Shown here piece by piece: positions 7,669 through 16,497 of a stretch of DNA of 64,000 bases (position 1 is its first letter; the number at the start of each line of letters is the position of its first letter). The DNA is from Pyxidicoccus xibeiensis. Its GTDB lineage: Bacteria > Myxococcota > Myxococcia > Myxococcales > Myxococcaceae. The notes beneath the pieces were generated by a model. That model had not been told where the DNA came from. It did no database searches and saw only the letters and a list, made by a program, of their open reading frames with translations. A program made the position numbers and the translations under genes. Where the stretch lies: positions 310,001 to 374,000 of the forward strand of contig NZ_JAJVKV010000006.1 in NCBI RefSeq assembly GCF_024198175.1, written 5' to 3'.

Positions 7669-9467
7669 ACCCGTCTCCTTCCCGCGAACAGCAGCACCAC
7701 CACCAGCGCACCGAGGAACGCCGCCGCGGACACCGGGGCGCCCTGGCAACCACAGCCTCCCGGCCCGCCCACGCTGCCCTCACCCGGGCCGGCGTCCACG
7801 GGCGGAGGAGGCGGAGGCCCCGCGTCGCCGCAGAGCGTGCACGTGCCCGCGTCCGGGCGCGCCTTTGGATCGTAACAGGCGCCCCCGCCGCAGAGCATGT
7901 TGGGCGGGCAGTCCTGGGCGGACCGGCAGGCGGGCAGGCAGGCCGCGCTGTTGCTCTCCACGGCGCTGCACTGCAGGGGGGCCACGCACGAGCCCTGCGA
8001 GCAGTCGCGCATGCACGCCCGCTCGCCCGTGCCGTCCACCACGCGGCAGGTGGTGCCACCGGGGCAGGCGCAGGCCTGCAGCGCGCACGGCTGCGCGCAC
8101 ACGCCCTGCGAGTTGCCGTTGAGCTTCAGGCAGTACTGGTTGGTGCCGCACTGGGTGTCCGCCGAGCACGGGTCCCCCACCTGCCCGCCGGAGGCCTGGC
8201 GCGTCACGCAGACGCGGTCGCAGAGGCGGCAGGACGAGGCGCTTCCCGAGCAGTCCACGTCGCCGTAGCAGCCGGGGACACACACGTCGCCCTCGGGCCT
8301 GGGCGCGCACGCGTAGCCCGGGCGGCAGTCGCCCGTCCCGGAGCCGCAGCGCTTCAGGCACATCCGGCCCTGGCCCTCCACGTCCGAGCACTCCGAGCCG
8401 CTGGGGCAGGTGCCGGGGCCGCTGCACGACTCGGTGCAGTACCCGTCGTCCCACCGGTCGAACCCGCTGGGCGTGGTGCCACCCGAAGGCAGGGGCGTGG
8501 GAGGGATGCAGCGCCCGGCCGCGCTGGTGCCGCAGCTGCCCGAGCTCCCGTCGCAGGCCTGGCCCACCGGGGTGAGGGAGTCCGGCAGCGCCGGCAGGCA
8601 CGCCCGCGTGAAGCCCGAGACGGCGCTGGACGCGCGGCAGACATACGGGGCCGGACACTCGCCTTCCGTGGTGCCCGTGCAGCCCCTCGCGCACACCTGG
8701 AGGGTGACGTCCTTGTTGGTGGTCGACGGCGCCGACACACACGTCAGCCCGCCGGAGCACGTCCCATTGTTGCCGCACGGTGAGCCCACCGCGCCCGCCT
8801 GCGGATAGAAGCGGCAGAGCGCGTCCCGGTCATACCGTGCGAGCTGGCGCTTGCTCACCCCAGCCGCGAGCTCGAAGTACATCACCGGCGACTCGTCGTA
8901 GATGTCGTAGATGTCGCCCAGGCCGAGGCAGTGGCCAATCTCCCGCATCAGGATGCTCTGCAGGTCCATGGCGCCCGCGGGCGTCACCGTCGCGGTGGAC
9001 CAGCGGTGGTCCACCGCGTTGAGGTAGATGTCGCACTGGTAGACGTAGCCGCCGAAGGTCACCGGCTTCGCCGCGCCCACGCGCGTGCCCGCGTTGAGCG
9101 TGTCGTCGTAGCGGGGGTCTCCGCGGCTCGTCACCCAGTTGGGCACGACGGTGAAGCGGTCCGCCGGGTCGCTGACGTCGGGAGTCGGCGAGCCGTTGGT
9201 GGCGCGGCCGGCGAAGTCGAAGTCGGGCCAGGCGCAGCTCACGTCCTCCCAGGCCTGGAAGGCGGCTCGTGTCGCGGCCTCCACTCCGGCCACGTCGAGG
9301 CCCACGGGCAGGGGCACCCGGGCATCCACCCAGTAGCGCAGCGGGTCCTGGTTGCTATTGAGCACCCGGTAGCCCAGGTCACTGTACCCAGCCGGCTGTG
9401 CCACCGCCGTCGCGGACAGCATGCACAGCCCGAGGGCGCACACGCCCCGCAGCAGACCCCGCTTCAT
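7653..9467 (-). CDS. Matrixin-like MYXO-CTERM surface protein with degenerate zinc site
   Basis: 604 residues from ATG 9467 (GGAGGAG seven bases upstream; a GTG at 9470 is less well spaced). The signal peptide ends near TAVAQ. Residues 25-225 resemble the matrixin/metzincin fold, with the helix REIGHCLGLGD and a Met-turn-like SPVMYF. The family motif is HExxHxxGxxH; here the first His is Arg and the last is Asp, so only Glu and the middle His remain and zinc-dependent catalysis is unlikely. Residues 225-565 are a long run of Cys-rich modules (CGNNGTC, CSADTQCGTNQYC and similar). The C-terminus is a classic MYXO-CTERM signal: a Gly-Gly-Cys-Gly-Cys motif, one hydrophobic segment and RRR. It should be processed by a myxosortase and held at the cell surface. 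It is coupled to the downstream ATPase gene. Confidence 0.85.
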   Translation of the reverse strand: MKRGLLRGVCALGLCMLSATAVAQPAGYSDLGYRVLNSNQDPLRYWVDARVPLPVGLDVAGVEAATRAAFQAWEDVSCAWPDFDFAGRATNGSPTPDVSDPADRFTVVPNWVTSRGDPRYDDTLNAGTRVGAAKPVTFGGYVYQCDIYLNAVDHRWSTATVTPAGAMDLQSILMREIGHCLGLGDIYDIYDESPVMYFELAAGVSKRQLARYDRDALCRFYPQAGAVGSPCGNNGTCSGGLTCVSAPSTTNKDVTLQVCARGCTGTTEGECPAPYVCRASSAVSGFTRACLPALPDSLTPVGQACDGSSGSCGTSAAGRCIPPTPLPSGGTTPSGFDRWDDGYCTESCSGPGTCPSGSECSDVEGQGRMCLKRCGSGTGDCRPGYACAPRPEGDVCVPGCYGDVDCSGSASSCRLCDRVCVTRQASGGQVGDPCSADTQCGTNQYCLKLNGNSQGVCAQPCALQACACPGGTTCRVVDGTGERACMRDCSQGSCVAPLQCSAVESNSAACLPACRSAQDCPPNMLCGGGACYDPKARPDAGTCTLCGDAGPPPPPPVDAGPGEGSVGGPGGCGCQGAPVSAAAFLGALVVVLLFAGRRRVWHRQ

Positions 9468-9512
9468 CACTCGACTCCTCCACGTCGGACCGCGTGCCGA
9501 CGGGCGGGGAGT

Positions 9513-10274
9513 CTAGCCGCGAACCGCCCGGACCGCGGCATCCACCAGCGCCTCGGATGTGGGGCGCTCCGCGACGCTGGCCGCGGGCAGCCCCAACCGC
9601 TCCAGCGCCGCGGCCGTGGTGGGACCGATGGCCACCACCCGCGCGGGGCCCAGCCGCTCGCGGCCCACGGCCTCCAGGAAGGCCTCCGCCGTGCGCGGCG
9701 AGGCGAAGAGCGCCACGTGCGGCGGCGAGGACGCCAGCAGCTCCAGCGCCTCGGGCGGCAGCGGCGCGGGCGTGGAGCGGTAGGCCGTCACGCGGGTGAC
9801 GAGCACGCCCTGCTCGCGCAGCGCGTCCTCCAGCTCACGGCGCCCCTCCTCGGCGGCGGGCAGCAGCACCTCATCGCCGGACTGGAGCGTGTCGCGGATG
9901 GCGTGGAAGAGCGCCAGGCCGGTGCCCTCCTCGGGCTCCGCGGAGACGGACAGGCCGAAGGACTCCGCCGTGCGCGCGGTGCGGGGGCCCACCGCGGCCA
10001 CCTTCACCCTGTTCAAGAGGTGTACCGTGCCCGCCTCGCGCACCGCCTCCATCAGCGCCTCCACCGCGGAGGGGCTGGCGAACACCACCCAGCGGTAGCG
10101 GTGGATGTGCTCGGCGGCGGAGGCCAGCGGACGCGGGTCCTCCGGCGGCCGCAGCTCCAGGAGGGGGACGCTGAGCACCTCCGCGCCCTCGTCCTCCAGG
10201 AGGAAGCACAGCTCTTCGGCCCGCTCACGCGGGCGCGTCACCAAGACTCGGATGCCTTCCAGTCGCCGTTCCAC
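9513..10274 (-). CDS. hemD: Uroporphyrinogen-III synthase
   Basis: 253 residues. Closes and inverts ring D of hydroxymethylbilane to give uroporphyrinogen III, the last common precursor of haem and corrinoids, in the cytoplasm. The N-terminal VLVTRPRERAEEL, central VFASPSAVEAL, VAAVGPRTA and a second half beginning at VLLPAAEEGRRELEDAL, with VALFASPRTAEAF and VVAIGPTTAAAL, show the two-lobed repeat of the family. Length is normal. The GTG start lies 12 bp after the hemC stop, so it closes the hem operon. The family is poorly conserved in sequence, but gene order makes the call safe. Confidence 0.93.
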   Translation of the reverse strand: MERRLEGIRVLVTRPRERAEELCFLLEDEGAEVLSVPLLELRPPEDPRPLASAAEHIHRYRWVVFASPSAVEALMEAVREAGTVHLLNRVKVAAVGPRTARTAESFGLSVSAEPEEGTGLALFHAIRDTLQSGDEVLLPAAEEGRRELEDALREQGVLVTRVTAYRSTPAPLPPEALELLASSPPHVALFASPRTAEAFLEAVGRERLGPARVVAIGPTTAAALERLGLPAASVAERPTSEALVDAAVRAVRG

Positions 10275-10286
10275 GCGGGCGGCACT

Positions 10287-11228
10287 CTAGGACTCCCGGG
10301 CCTCCGCGCGGCGAGCGAAATCACGCAGGATGTCCGCCGCCCCACGCGACAGCAGGTCGTCCGCCAGCGCCTCGCCCAGCTCCGGGGCGCGCTCGACGGG
10401 CCCTCGCACCTCGCCGGAGATGACGCGGGTGCCGTCCGGCCGGCCCACCAGCCCGCGCAGGTGCACGGTGCCTCCGGACACGGTGGCATGGCCCGCCAGG
10501 GGCACGGTGCAGCCGCCCTCCAGCTTCGCCAGCAGCGCCCGCTCGGCCGAGACGGCGATGCGGGTCGTGGCGTCCTCCAGCGGCGCCAGCAGGCGGCGGA
10601 CCTCTGTGTCGGCGGTGCGGCACTGAATCGCCAGCACGCCCTGCCCCACCGCCGGCAGGCTGACGTCCGTGGACAGCACCTGGGTGATGACGCCCTCCAG
10701 GCCCAGCCGCTTGAGGCCCGCGTACGCCAGCAGCGCGCCGGCCAGCCCCAGCTCCCGCGTCTTCTGCAGGCGCGTCTGCACGTTGCCGCGCAGGCTGACG
10801 ATTTCCACGTCCGGCCGCCGCGAGCGGAGGATGCAACTGCGGCGCAGGGAGGACGTCCCGACGCGCGCGCCCTGGGGCAGCGTGTCCAGCGTCACCCCGT
10901 CCAGGCCGCAGAAGGCATCGCGCGGGTCCTCGCGCGTGGGCACCGCCGCGAGCATGAGCCCCTCCGGCAGCACGGACGTCATGTCCTTGAGGCTGTGCAC
11001 GGCGAGGTCCGCGCGGCCGTCGAGCAGCGCCTGCTCGATTTCCTTCACGAACAGGCCCTTGCCCCCCACCGCGGACAGCGGCGCGGACAGGAAGCGGTCT
11101 CCCTCGGTGGACAGCTCCACCAGGGCCACCTCCAGGCCAGGGTGGGCCGCGCTCAGCAGCGCGCCCACGTGACGCGCCTGCCAGAGCGCCAGCGGGCTCT
11201 GCCGGGTGGCGATGCGCACGGCCTTCAT
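10287..11228 (-). CDS. hemC: Porphobilinogen deaminase (hydroxymethylbilane synthase)
   Basis: 313 residues from ATG 11228. Joins four porphobilinogen molecules into hydroxymethylbilane on a dipyrromethane cofactor. [18 protein letters not shown] is the family N-terminus, AVHSLKDM holds the catalytic Asp region, GTSSLRRS follows, and the cofactor Cys is in [12 protein letters not shown]. The start ATG overlaps the hemA stop as ATGA, so hemA, hemC and hemD are one translationally coupled unit. Length is typical. Confidence 0.97.
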   Translation of the reverse strand: MKAVRIATRQSPLALWQARHVGALLSAAHPGLEVALVELSTEGDRFLSAPLSAVGGKGLFVKEIEQALLDGRADLAVHSLKDMTSVLPEGLMLAAVPTREDPRDAFCGLDGVTLDTLPQGARVGTSSLRRSCILRSRRPDVEIVSLRGNVQTRLQKTRELGLAGALLAYAGLKRLGLEGVITQVLSTDVSLPAVGQGVLAIQCRTADTEVRRLLAPLEDATTRIAVSAERALLAKLEGGCTVPLAGHATVSGGTVHLRGLVGRPDGTRVISGEVRGPVERAPELGEALADDLLSRGAADILRDFARRAEARES

Positions 11229-12583
11229 CGCTTCGCCCCCGTGGCGACCTGCGGGGCGGCCATCACCTGCGTCACCGTGTTCGAGGAGCCATGCGAGCCC
11301 CCCGAGGCGGCGGACGGGTCCGCGGCCTCGTCCTCCAGCAGGCCGAACAGCTCCGCGGCGGCGCCGGCCAGCCGGTTGCCCTCGCCCTCCGGGCCCACGG
11401 CGCGCAGGCGCGAGGTCGGCTCGTGCAGCAGCTTGTTGACGATGGCGCGCCCCATGGCCTCGATGCTCTTGCGCTGCTTGTCGTTGAGCCCGTCGCCCAG
11501 GGTGCCCAGCGTGCGCTCCACCTCGGCGCGGGCAATGGCCTCCGCGCGCTGCCGCAGGCGGGCCAGCACCGGCGTGCCCTCGCGCAGCGCGCGCTCCTTG
11601 ACGAAGCGGGCCACCTCCTGCGCCACCAGCACCCCCGCCTTCTGGGCCTCTTCGGCGCGCGCCGCGGCATTGTCCGCGACGAACTTCTGGATGTCGTCCA
11701 CATCGTAGGCGTGCACCCAGTCCAGCGTGCCCACGCCCGGGTCGATGTCGCGCGGCACCGCCAGGTCCACCATGAACAGCGGCCGGCCACGGCGCGCCCG
11801 GCCCACCGCGCCGACGTTCTCCTTCGTGAAGATGGGCACCGGCGACGCGGTGCTGCACACCACCACGTCCGCGGCGGCCAGCAGCGCGAACAGCTCCTCG
11901 AAGGGCCGCGCCGTGCCGCCCACGTCGGCTGCCAGCGCCTCCGCGCGGGCCAGGGTGCGGTTGGTGACGAACAGCTTCGTGGCGCCCGCCTGCTTCAGGT
12001 GGCGCGCCGCCAGCTCGCCCATCTCCCCGGCGCCCACCACCAGCACCGTCTTGCCGCCCAGCCCGTCGAAGACCTTGCTGGCCAGCTGCACCGCCGCGGC
12101 CGCCATGGACGTGGACGCGCGGCCGATGGCCGTCTCCGTGCGCACGCGCTTGGCGCAGCTGAAGGCCGCCGCGCACGCGCGCGTCAGCTCGCCGCGCACC
12201 GCGCCCGCGCCCTGGCCCCGCTCGAAGGCGTCCTTCACCTGGCCGAGAATCTGCGCCTCGCCCAGCACCATGGAGTCCAGGCTGCCCGCCACGCGGAACA
12301 GGTGCACCAGCGCGGCCTCGCCCTGGTGCTCGTACAGGTGCTCCAGCGCCTCGGGCCCGCCCAGCCCCTGCAGCTCCGCCACCACGCGCTCGCGCGCCAC
12401 GCGCAGGTCGGGCGCGGACAGGTACACCTCCACGCGGTTGCAGGTGGAGACCCAGAGCGCCTCCACCGGGGACTGCGCCAGCCGCTGGAGCACCTCCACC
12501 TGCCGCGGCTCGGACAGGGCCAGGCGCTCACGCACCGTCAGGGGCGCCGTCCGGTGGGACAGGCCAATGCAGATGAGCTCCAT
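11225..12583 (-). CDS. hemA: Glutamyl-tRNA reductase
   Basis: 452 residues. Reduces glutamyl-tRNA to glutamate-1-semialdehyde, the first committed step of the C5 tetrapyrrole route. The catalytic Cys is in STCNRVEVY, the substrate loop in [15 protein letters not shown], the NADPH fold at [17 protein letters not shown], and a helical dimerisation domain closes the protein. ATG 12583 gives the canonical N-terminus [11 protein letters not shown]; a GTG six bases upstream would make a GTGA overlap with the preceding stop and also fits the GAGG site, so two extra residues are possible. The last 40 residues are a Ser/Ala-rich tail beyond the usual domain. It follows the ccsA/hemX-like gene directly. 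Confidence 0.96.
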   Translation of the reverse strand: MELICIGLSHRTAPLTVRERLALSEPRQVEVLQRLAQSPVEALWVSTCNRVEVYLSAPDLRVARERVVAELQGLGGPEALEHLYEHQGEAALVHLFRVAGSLDSMVLGEAQILGQVKDAFERGQGAGAVRGELTRACAAAFSCAKRVRTETAIGRASTSMAAAAVQLASKVFDGLGGKTVLVVGAGEMGELAARHLKQAGATKLFVTNRTLARAEALAADVGGTARPFEELFALLAAADVVVCSTASPVPIFTKENVGAVGRARRGRPLFMVDLAVPRDIDPGVGTLDWVHAYDVDDIQKFVADNAAARAEEAQKAGVLVAQEVARFVKERALREGTPVLARLRQRAEAIARAEVERTLGTLGDGLNDKQRKSIEAMGRAIVNKLLHEPTSRLRAVGPEGEGNRLAGAAAELFGLLEDEAADPSAASGGSHGSSNTVTQVMAAPQVATGAKR

Positions 12584-12585
12584 GC

Positions 12586-13404
12586 TCACGGCAACCTCAT
12601 GGCCGCGGCCGTCGGCGACGCCACGTCGTAGGAGGACAGGAAGGACACCAGCATCAGGCAGAAGCCCGCCATGGTGAGGAACGCCACCCGGCGCCCCCGC
12701 CACCCGGCGAAGATGCGCGCATTCACGAGCGCGGCGAAGACGGCCCAGGCCACCAGCGTGGCCACCGTCTTCCCGTCCGGCGTCCACGGGCCCGGCGTGG
12801 TGCTGACGAAGAAGGCGCCCGTCGTCACCGTGACGGACAGCGCGATGAAGCCCCACACCACCAGCCGCCGGTTGAGCGTGTCCAGGAACTCCAGCGAGGG
12901 CAGCCGCGAGAAGAGCAGCCCGAAGCGCTTGGCCTTCACCTGCCGCTCCATGAGGACGTACATGACGCCCACCCCCGCGGCGACGGCGAACGCCGCCAGC
13001 CCCAGCAGCGCAAGGGTGATGTGCAGCGGCAGCAGCGGCTGGCGCACCCCCGGCGGCAGCGGCGACTGGCCCCCGTTCATCAGCAGGCCCGGCAGCAGCA
13101 CCGTCACCGCCAGCGGCGTGAGGAACGCGCCGATGACGGGCCGGCGGTAGCGCACGTCCAGCGCGAGGAAGATGGCCAGCAGCAGGAAGGCCAGCGCGGA
13201 GAAGCCCTGGGCCAGCCCCACGGGCCGTCCGCCCTGGGCTCCGAGCAGCTCGAAGAGGGCCACGCCGTGCAGCACCAGGCCGCCGCCCACCAGCACGCGT
13301 CCGGCCGTGGCCAGCGCGTCGGACTGGCGCACGAGGTAGGTGAGGTACAGCACGGCGGCGATGCCGTAGGCGTGGCAGGCGAGCGAGACGAGCGTATGGC
13401 TCAT
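12586..13404 (-). CDS. CcsA/HemX-type cytochrome c assembly or haem-handling membrane protein
   Basis: 272 residues with about eight hydrophobic segments, placing it in the inner membrane. The pattern resembles the CcsA/ResC/HemX family, which handles haem for cytochrome c maturation; HemX members next to hemA are thought to modulate HemA abundance. The region LLPLHITLALLGLAAFAVAAGVGVMY carries the conserved His, and SYD near the end is typical. ATG 13404 is preceded by AAGAG about nine bases upstream; GTG 13410 is an alternative. It sits immediately ahead of hemA with an almost zero gap. The full WGxxW haem-handling motif of true CcsA is not visible, so HemX-like is the better label. Confidence 0.82.
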   Translation of the reverse strand: MSHTLVSLACHAYGIAAVLYLTYLVRQSDALATAGRVLVGGGLVLHGVALFELLGAQGGRPVGLAQGFSALAFLLLAIFLALDVRYRRPVIGAFLTPLAVTVLLPGLLMNGGQSPLPPGVRQPLLPLHITLALLGLAAFAVAAGVGVMYVLMERQVKAKRFGLLFSRLPSLEFLDTLNRRLVVWGFIALSVTVTTGAFFVSTTPGPWTPDGKTVATLVAWAVFAALVNARIFAGWRGRRVAFLTMAGFCLMLVSFLSSYDVASPTAAAMRLP

Positions 13405-13471
13405 GGGCACGGGCTCTTAACCACTCGTAACGGGCGAATCAGCCCGGCGTGTTGAGGCGACGGGCCGTGAA

Positions 13472-13849
13472 TCAGCCCATCTTGTTGAGGATGAAAGCGG
13501 CCAGCAGATCCGCCTCGGAGTCAGGCTTCTTCTCCCCTCCCTCCGGCCGGGGCGCGGAGGCCACCTCCGTTACATACCCCGGGACGACCTCGTAGGCGTT
13601 GTCCCCCACCAGCACCGAGTCGGCCATCTGCTCGGCGCCCAGGCGGGCGAGCTGCTCCTCGGTCTTCACCCGGGCCACCAGCCCCTGGGCGTCCTCGCCC
13701 GACACGAGCTGGATGAAGTGCACCGCCGGGGTGAGGGGGAAGGTCGTACCTCCCTCCGCCATGACCACCAGCTTGCCCTCGCGCAGGTCTGCTTTGTCCG
13801 CCAGCGCCCACTCCTCGAGCTGGGTCTGGGGCAGGAAGAGCTTCGTCAC
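13472..13849 (-). CDS. Small conserved-looking protein of unknown function
   Basis: 125 residues from GTG 13849; the ribosome site is weak (GGCGGG). No signal peptide or membrane segment. It opens MTKLFLPQTQLEEWALADKA and has mixed alpha/beta character, with a charged loop EGGEKKPDSE near the end. I do not recognise the family. It lies 67 bp upstream of the ccsA/hemX-like gene on the same strand and may be the first gene of the hem operon, though nothing in the sequence links it to haem. Coding is supported by strong GC bias at third positions and a clean frame. Confidence 0.7.
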   Translation of the reverse strand: MTKLFLPQTQLEEWALADKADLREGKLVVMAEGGTTFPLTPAVHFIQLVSGEDAQGLVARVKTEEQLARLGAEQMADSVLVGDNAYEVVPGYVTEVASAPRPEGGEKKPDSEADLLAAFILNKMG

Positions 13850-14030
13850 GCCCGCCAGCTTACACCAGCCTCCCCCGGGAGGGGGACGCTTCGGGGAAAT
13901 GGTTGAAACAGCCCCCTTCCGTCCGCATCTGTGCGGCCAGAGGGCCTGATGCCCGGCCGACCTTGCAGGGTCACCGGGCGCGTACTAGACGACGCGCCGG
14001 TTGGCCGGAAGCGGGCCTGAAGGAGACACC

Positions 14031-14363
<333 letters not shown>

Positions 14364-14383
14364 TCCGCCGTCCCGGAAGTCCA

Positions 14384-14417
14384 GCGCGCGGGCGAGCCTC
14401 GAAGCCCTCCCGCGCGC
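14384..14417. terminator. GC-rich hairpin between trxA and ppk2
   Basis: GCGCGCGGG (14384-14392) pairs perfectly with CCCGCGCGC (14409-14417) across a 16-base loop, in the 78-bp gap between convergent genes. There is no T-run, so it may act as a pause or RNA-end stabiliser rather than a textbook intrinsic terminator. Confidence 0.4.
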
Positions 14418-14441
14418 CAGGCCCGTCCCACCCTGGCAGCC

Positions 14442-15221
14442 TCACGCCAGCAGCTCGGCGCACCGGCGAAGCACCTCGAGCCGTGAGTAGCGCTTGTCGT
14501 TTCCCGGCACCACGTGCCACGGCGCGTCCGGGCGGTGCGTGCGGTCCAGCATCTCCTGGATGGCGCCCTCGTACTTCCTCCACCTCTCGCGGTTGCGCCA
14601 GTCCTCGGGCCCCAGCTTGTATTGCTTGAGAGGATCTTTTTCCCTCGCGCGAAACCGTTGGAGCTGCGTCTTCTTGTCGATGTGGATGAAGAACTTCGCC
14701 ATCCGCACGCCGTCGTCCGTGAGCATCCGCTCGAAGGCATTGATTTCATCGTAGGCGCGCCGCCACTCGGCCGGCCGGGCGAAGCCCTCCACCCGCTCCA
14801 CCAGCACCCGGCCGTACCAGCTGCGGTCGAAGATGCACAGCTCCCCCGTCCCCGGCGTCTTGCGCCAGAAGCGCCAGAGGTAGTGGTGACGCCGCTCCTC
14901 CTCTGAGGGCGCGGCGATGGGCCACACCTTGTAGCCCCGGGGGTCCATCAAGGAGGTGAGCCGCCGGATGGCACCTCCCTTCCCGGACGCGTCCCAGCCC
15001 TCGAAGACGAGCACCGCCTTGCGCCCCGCCAGGTACGTGTCGATCTGCAGGCGGAAGACACGCTCCTGGAGCGCTTTTACCTCTTTCTCATACGCGTCCT
15101 GGTCCCCCACCGTGGCGCCCAGGTCCACCCCAGCCAGCGACACTGTTCCTGGCGGACTGACGGGAAACACGTATCCCTTTGCAGTCTTGTCATCAATTTT
15201 TTGAGAACGTTTACGAGTCAT
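14442..15221 (-). CDS. ppk2: Polyphosphate kinase 2 family protein
   Basis: 259 residues, the single-domain PPK2 length. Transfers phosphate between polyphosphate and nucleoside mono- or diphosphates. Walker A is VFEGWDASGKGG, the lid region holds WRFWRKTPGTGELCIFDRSWYGR with the Walker B Asp, and RERWRKYEGAIQEML is conserved family sequence. Whether it prefers ADP, AMP or GDP cannot be read from this alone. ATG 15221 has GGAGG eight bases upstream. The first 20 codons are strikingly AT-rich for this genome (around 15175-15221), which can favour initiation by keeping the start unstructured. Divergent from the small AT-hook gene, with overlapping promoter candidates between them. Confidence 0.93.
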   Translation of the reverse strand: MTRKRSQKIDDKTAKGYVFPVSPPGTVSLAGVDLGATVGDQDAYEKEVKALQERVFRLQIDTYLAGRKAVLVFEGWDASGKGGAIRRLTSLMDPRGYKVWPIAAPSEEERRHHYLWRFWRKTPGTGELCIFDRSWYGRVLVERVEGFARPAEWRRAYDEINAFERMLTDDGVRMAKFFIHIDKKTQLQRFRAREKDPLKQYKLGPEDWRNRERWRKYEGAIQEMLDRTHRPDAPWHVVPGNDKRYSRLEVLRRCAELLA

Positions 15222-15238
15222 GACAGACCCTCCAAGGT

Positions 15239-15268
15239 TGTATTGACAGCGATGACTTCACCCGCCAA
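15239..15268 (-). promoter_or_regulatory. Candidate ppk2 promoter
   Basis: On the minus strand TTGGCG (15263-15268) and AATACA (15239-15244) are separated by 18 bases, about 20 bases ahead of the ppk2 start. It overlaps the opposing promoter candidate almost completely. Match to the housekeeping consensus is fair. Confidence 0.35.
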
Positions 15269-15272
15269 ATAG
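15243..15272 (+). promoter_or_regulatory. Candidate housekeeping promoter for the AT-hook gene
   Basis: A perfect -35 TTGACA (15243-15248) is followed after 17-18 bases by CAAATA/AAATAG (15266-15272), leaving about 48 bases to the start at 15321. The surrounding 100 bp is AT-rich compared with the rest of the window. Confidence 0.5.
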
Positions 15273-15320
15273 GCACATAGCAGTGTCTGTCTTCACCAGC
15301 TGTTTTCACACGGAGTACTC

Positions 15321-15656
15321 ATGGCACGTCCACGCAAAGAATTGTCCCCCTCCTCGCTGACGCCAGCCATGGCCAACTGGGCGGAGGCGCTGGGAGACGC
15401 CATTGGCCGCGGCATGCTGCGCGCGCTCAACACCGGCATGCCCTCACTGGGGAGCCATGGCTCGGGTAACGGGGCCGTCACGGCGGGACGCCGCCGGGGC
15501 CGTCCGCCCAAGGTGCTGGCGACCAGCTCCATGGTTCCCTCGGACCGCCGCTGCACGGTGGATGGCTGCACGCGTGAGCAGCGCTCGAAGGGTCTGTGCT
15601 CGGCGCACTACCAGGCCGAGCGCCGCCGGCAGCTCGCGGGTGGCAAGCCGGCCTGA
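15321..15656 (+). CDS. Small AT-hook plus Cys/His-motif protein, possible DNA-binding factor
   Basis: 111 residues. The middle carries GRRRGRPPK, a textbook AT-hook core (GRP flanked by basic residues) that binds the minor groove of AT-rich DNA. It is followed by C-x4-C-x9-C-x2-H (CTVDGC to CSAH), spaced like a small zinc knuckle, then a basic tail AERRRQL. The N-terminal 45 residues include a likely amphipathic helix (ANWAEALGDAIGRGML). GGAG lies seven bases ahead of the ATG. I do not recognise a named family; a nucleoid-associated or regulatory role is inferred. Myxobacteria do use AT-hook proteins (CarD). Divergent from ppk2. Confidence 0.8.
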   Translation: MARPRKELSPSSLTPAMANWAEALGDAIGRGMLRALNTGMPSLGSHGSGNGAVTAGRRRGRPPKVLATSSMVPSDRRCTVDGCTREQRSKGLCSAHYQAERRRQLAGGKPA

Positions 15657-15716
15657 TTCACCGACGCTCTCGGCTCCGCCCACGGCCCTGGGCGAAGCGT
15701 ACACCCCTCGTGGCGA

Positions 15717-16412
15717 CTAGCCGCCCTGCCAGGGATCCGCGGCGGAGGTGGTGGCCTTGAGCAGCTCCCACGCGGCGAGCACGTCCACCACGCGCTCCAG
15801 CTCGTTGGGCAGGGAGCGGGCCCGCTGCGACTTGAGATATTCCTCCGCGAAGGCGCGCAGGCGCATGCCGACGAACAGGCGTGCCAGCGCCACCTCCGTC
15901 TGCCCGCTGAAGTCGATGAAGCGGATGCCGAACCCGCTGCGCCCTTCCGGCCCGTTGGAGCGCTCCTCGCGCACGATTTCCGCGCGCGCCTGCACGGGCG
16001 TGGCGCCGGGCTCCAGCGAGAAGCGCACCCCCAGCACCGTGCCCAGCGGCAGGTAGAAGGTGCTCTCCAGGAAGGCGCCGCTGACGCTGACGTTGACGGA
16101 GGTGAAGCTCGCCGCGAAGCGCCGCGTGCCGCCCTCCCCGTCCACCCACACCTCGAAGCGCGTGGCGAGCTGCGCCCGGGGGAACTGCCGGTGCTCGGGC
16201 TCCCCCTGGTTCATCTCGATGAGGGGCGAGAGCGACGCCCGGGGGACCGCCGGATTCCGGACCTCCACCGCCCCGGCCCGCGCCACGGGCGCCTCCAACA
16301 CCCCCGCACGCACCGTCCCACTCCCCTTCTGGGCAACCTTCCTCTGCATGGCTCGACCTCCACCTGCCGGGGACGCTACCGCCTTCCCACCCGGAATGGT
16401 GGGGTGATTCAT
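15717..16412 (-). CDS. PilZ-domain c-di-GMP-binding protein
   Basis: 231 residues from ATG 16412 (GGGAGGGG eight bases upstream); a second ATG at 16349 also has a good site (GGAGG) and would give 210 residues. The N-terminal 70 residues are low-complexity. From about residue 72 a PilZ domain carries both halves of the ligand motif, RQFPR (RxxxR) and NVSVSG (NxSxxG), so c-di-GMP binding is expected. After the barrel a helical tail of about 55 residues follows. PilZ proteins relay c-di-GMP to motility, polysaccharide or gene-control targets. It is the next gene downstream of rodA on the same strand, but a hairpin separates them. Confidence 0.85.
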   Translation of the reverse strand: MNHPTIPGGKAVASPAGGGRAMQRKVAQKGSGTVRAGVLEAPVARAGAVEVRNPAVPRASLSPLIEMNQGEPEHRQFPRAQLATRFEVWVDGEGGTRRFAASFTSVNVSVSGAFLESTFYLPLGTVLGVRFSLEPGATPVQARAEIVREERSNGPEGRSGFGIRFIDFSGQTEVALARLFVGMRLRAFAEEYLKSQRARSLPNELERVVDVLAAWELLKATTSAADPWQGG

Positions 16413-16445
16413 ACACCACCCCTCCCGTGAATCAGGCCCCGGGCC

Positions 16446-16466
16446 GACCTCCTGCGTCAGGAGGTC
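16446..16466 (-). terminator. Hairpin after rodA
   Basis: GACCTCCTG and CAGGAGGTC form a perfect 9-bp stem with a 3-base loop (CGT), 31 bp beyond the rodA stop and ahead of the PilZ gene. No T-run follows, so termination would be partial or factor-assisted. Confidence 0.45.
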
Positions 16467-16497
16467 CGGAAAGCTCGAAACAGAGGGTGAACCCGGC

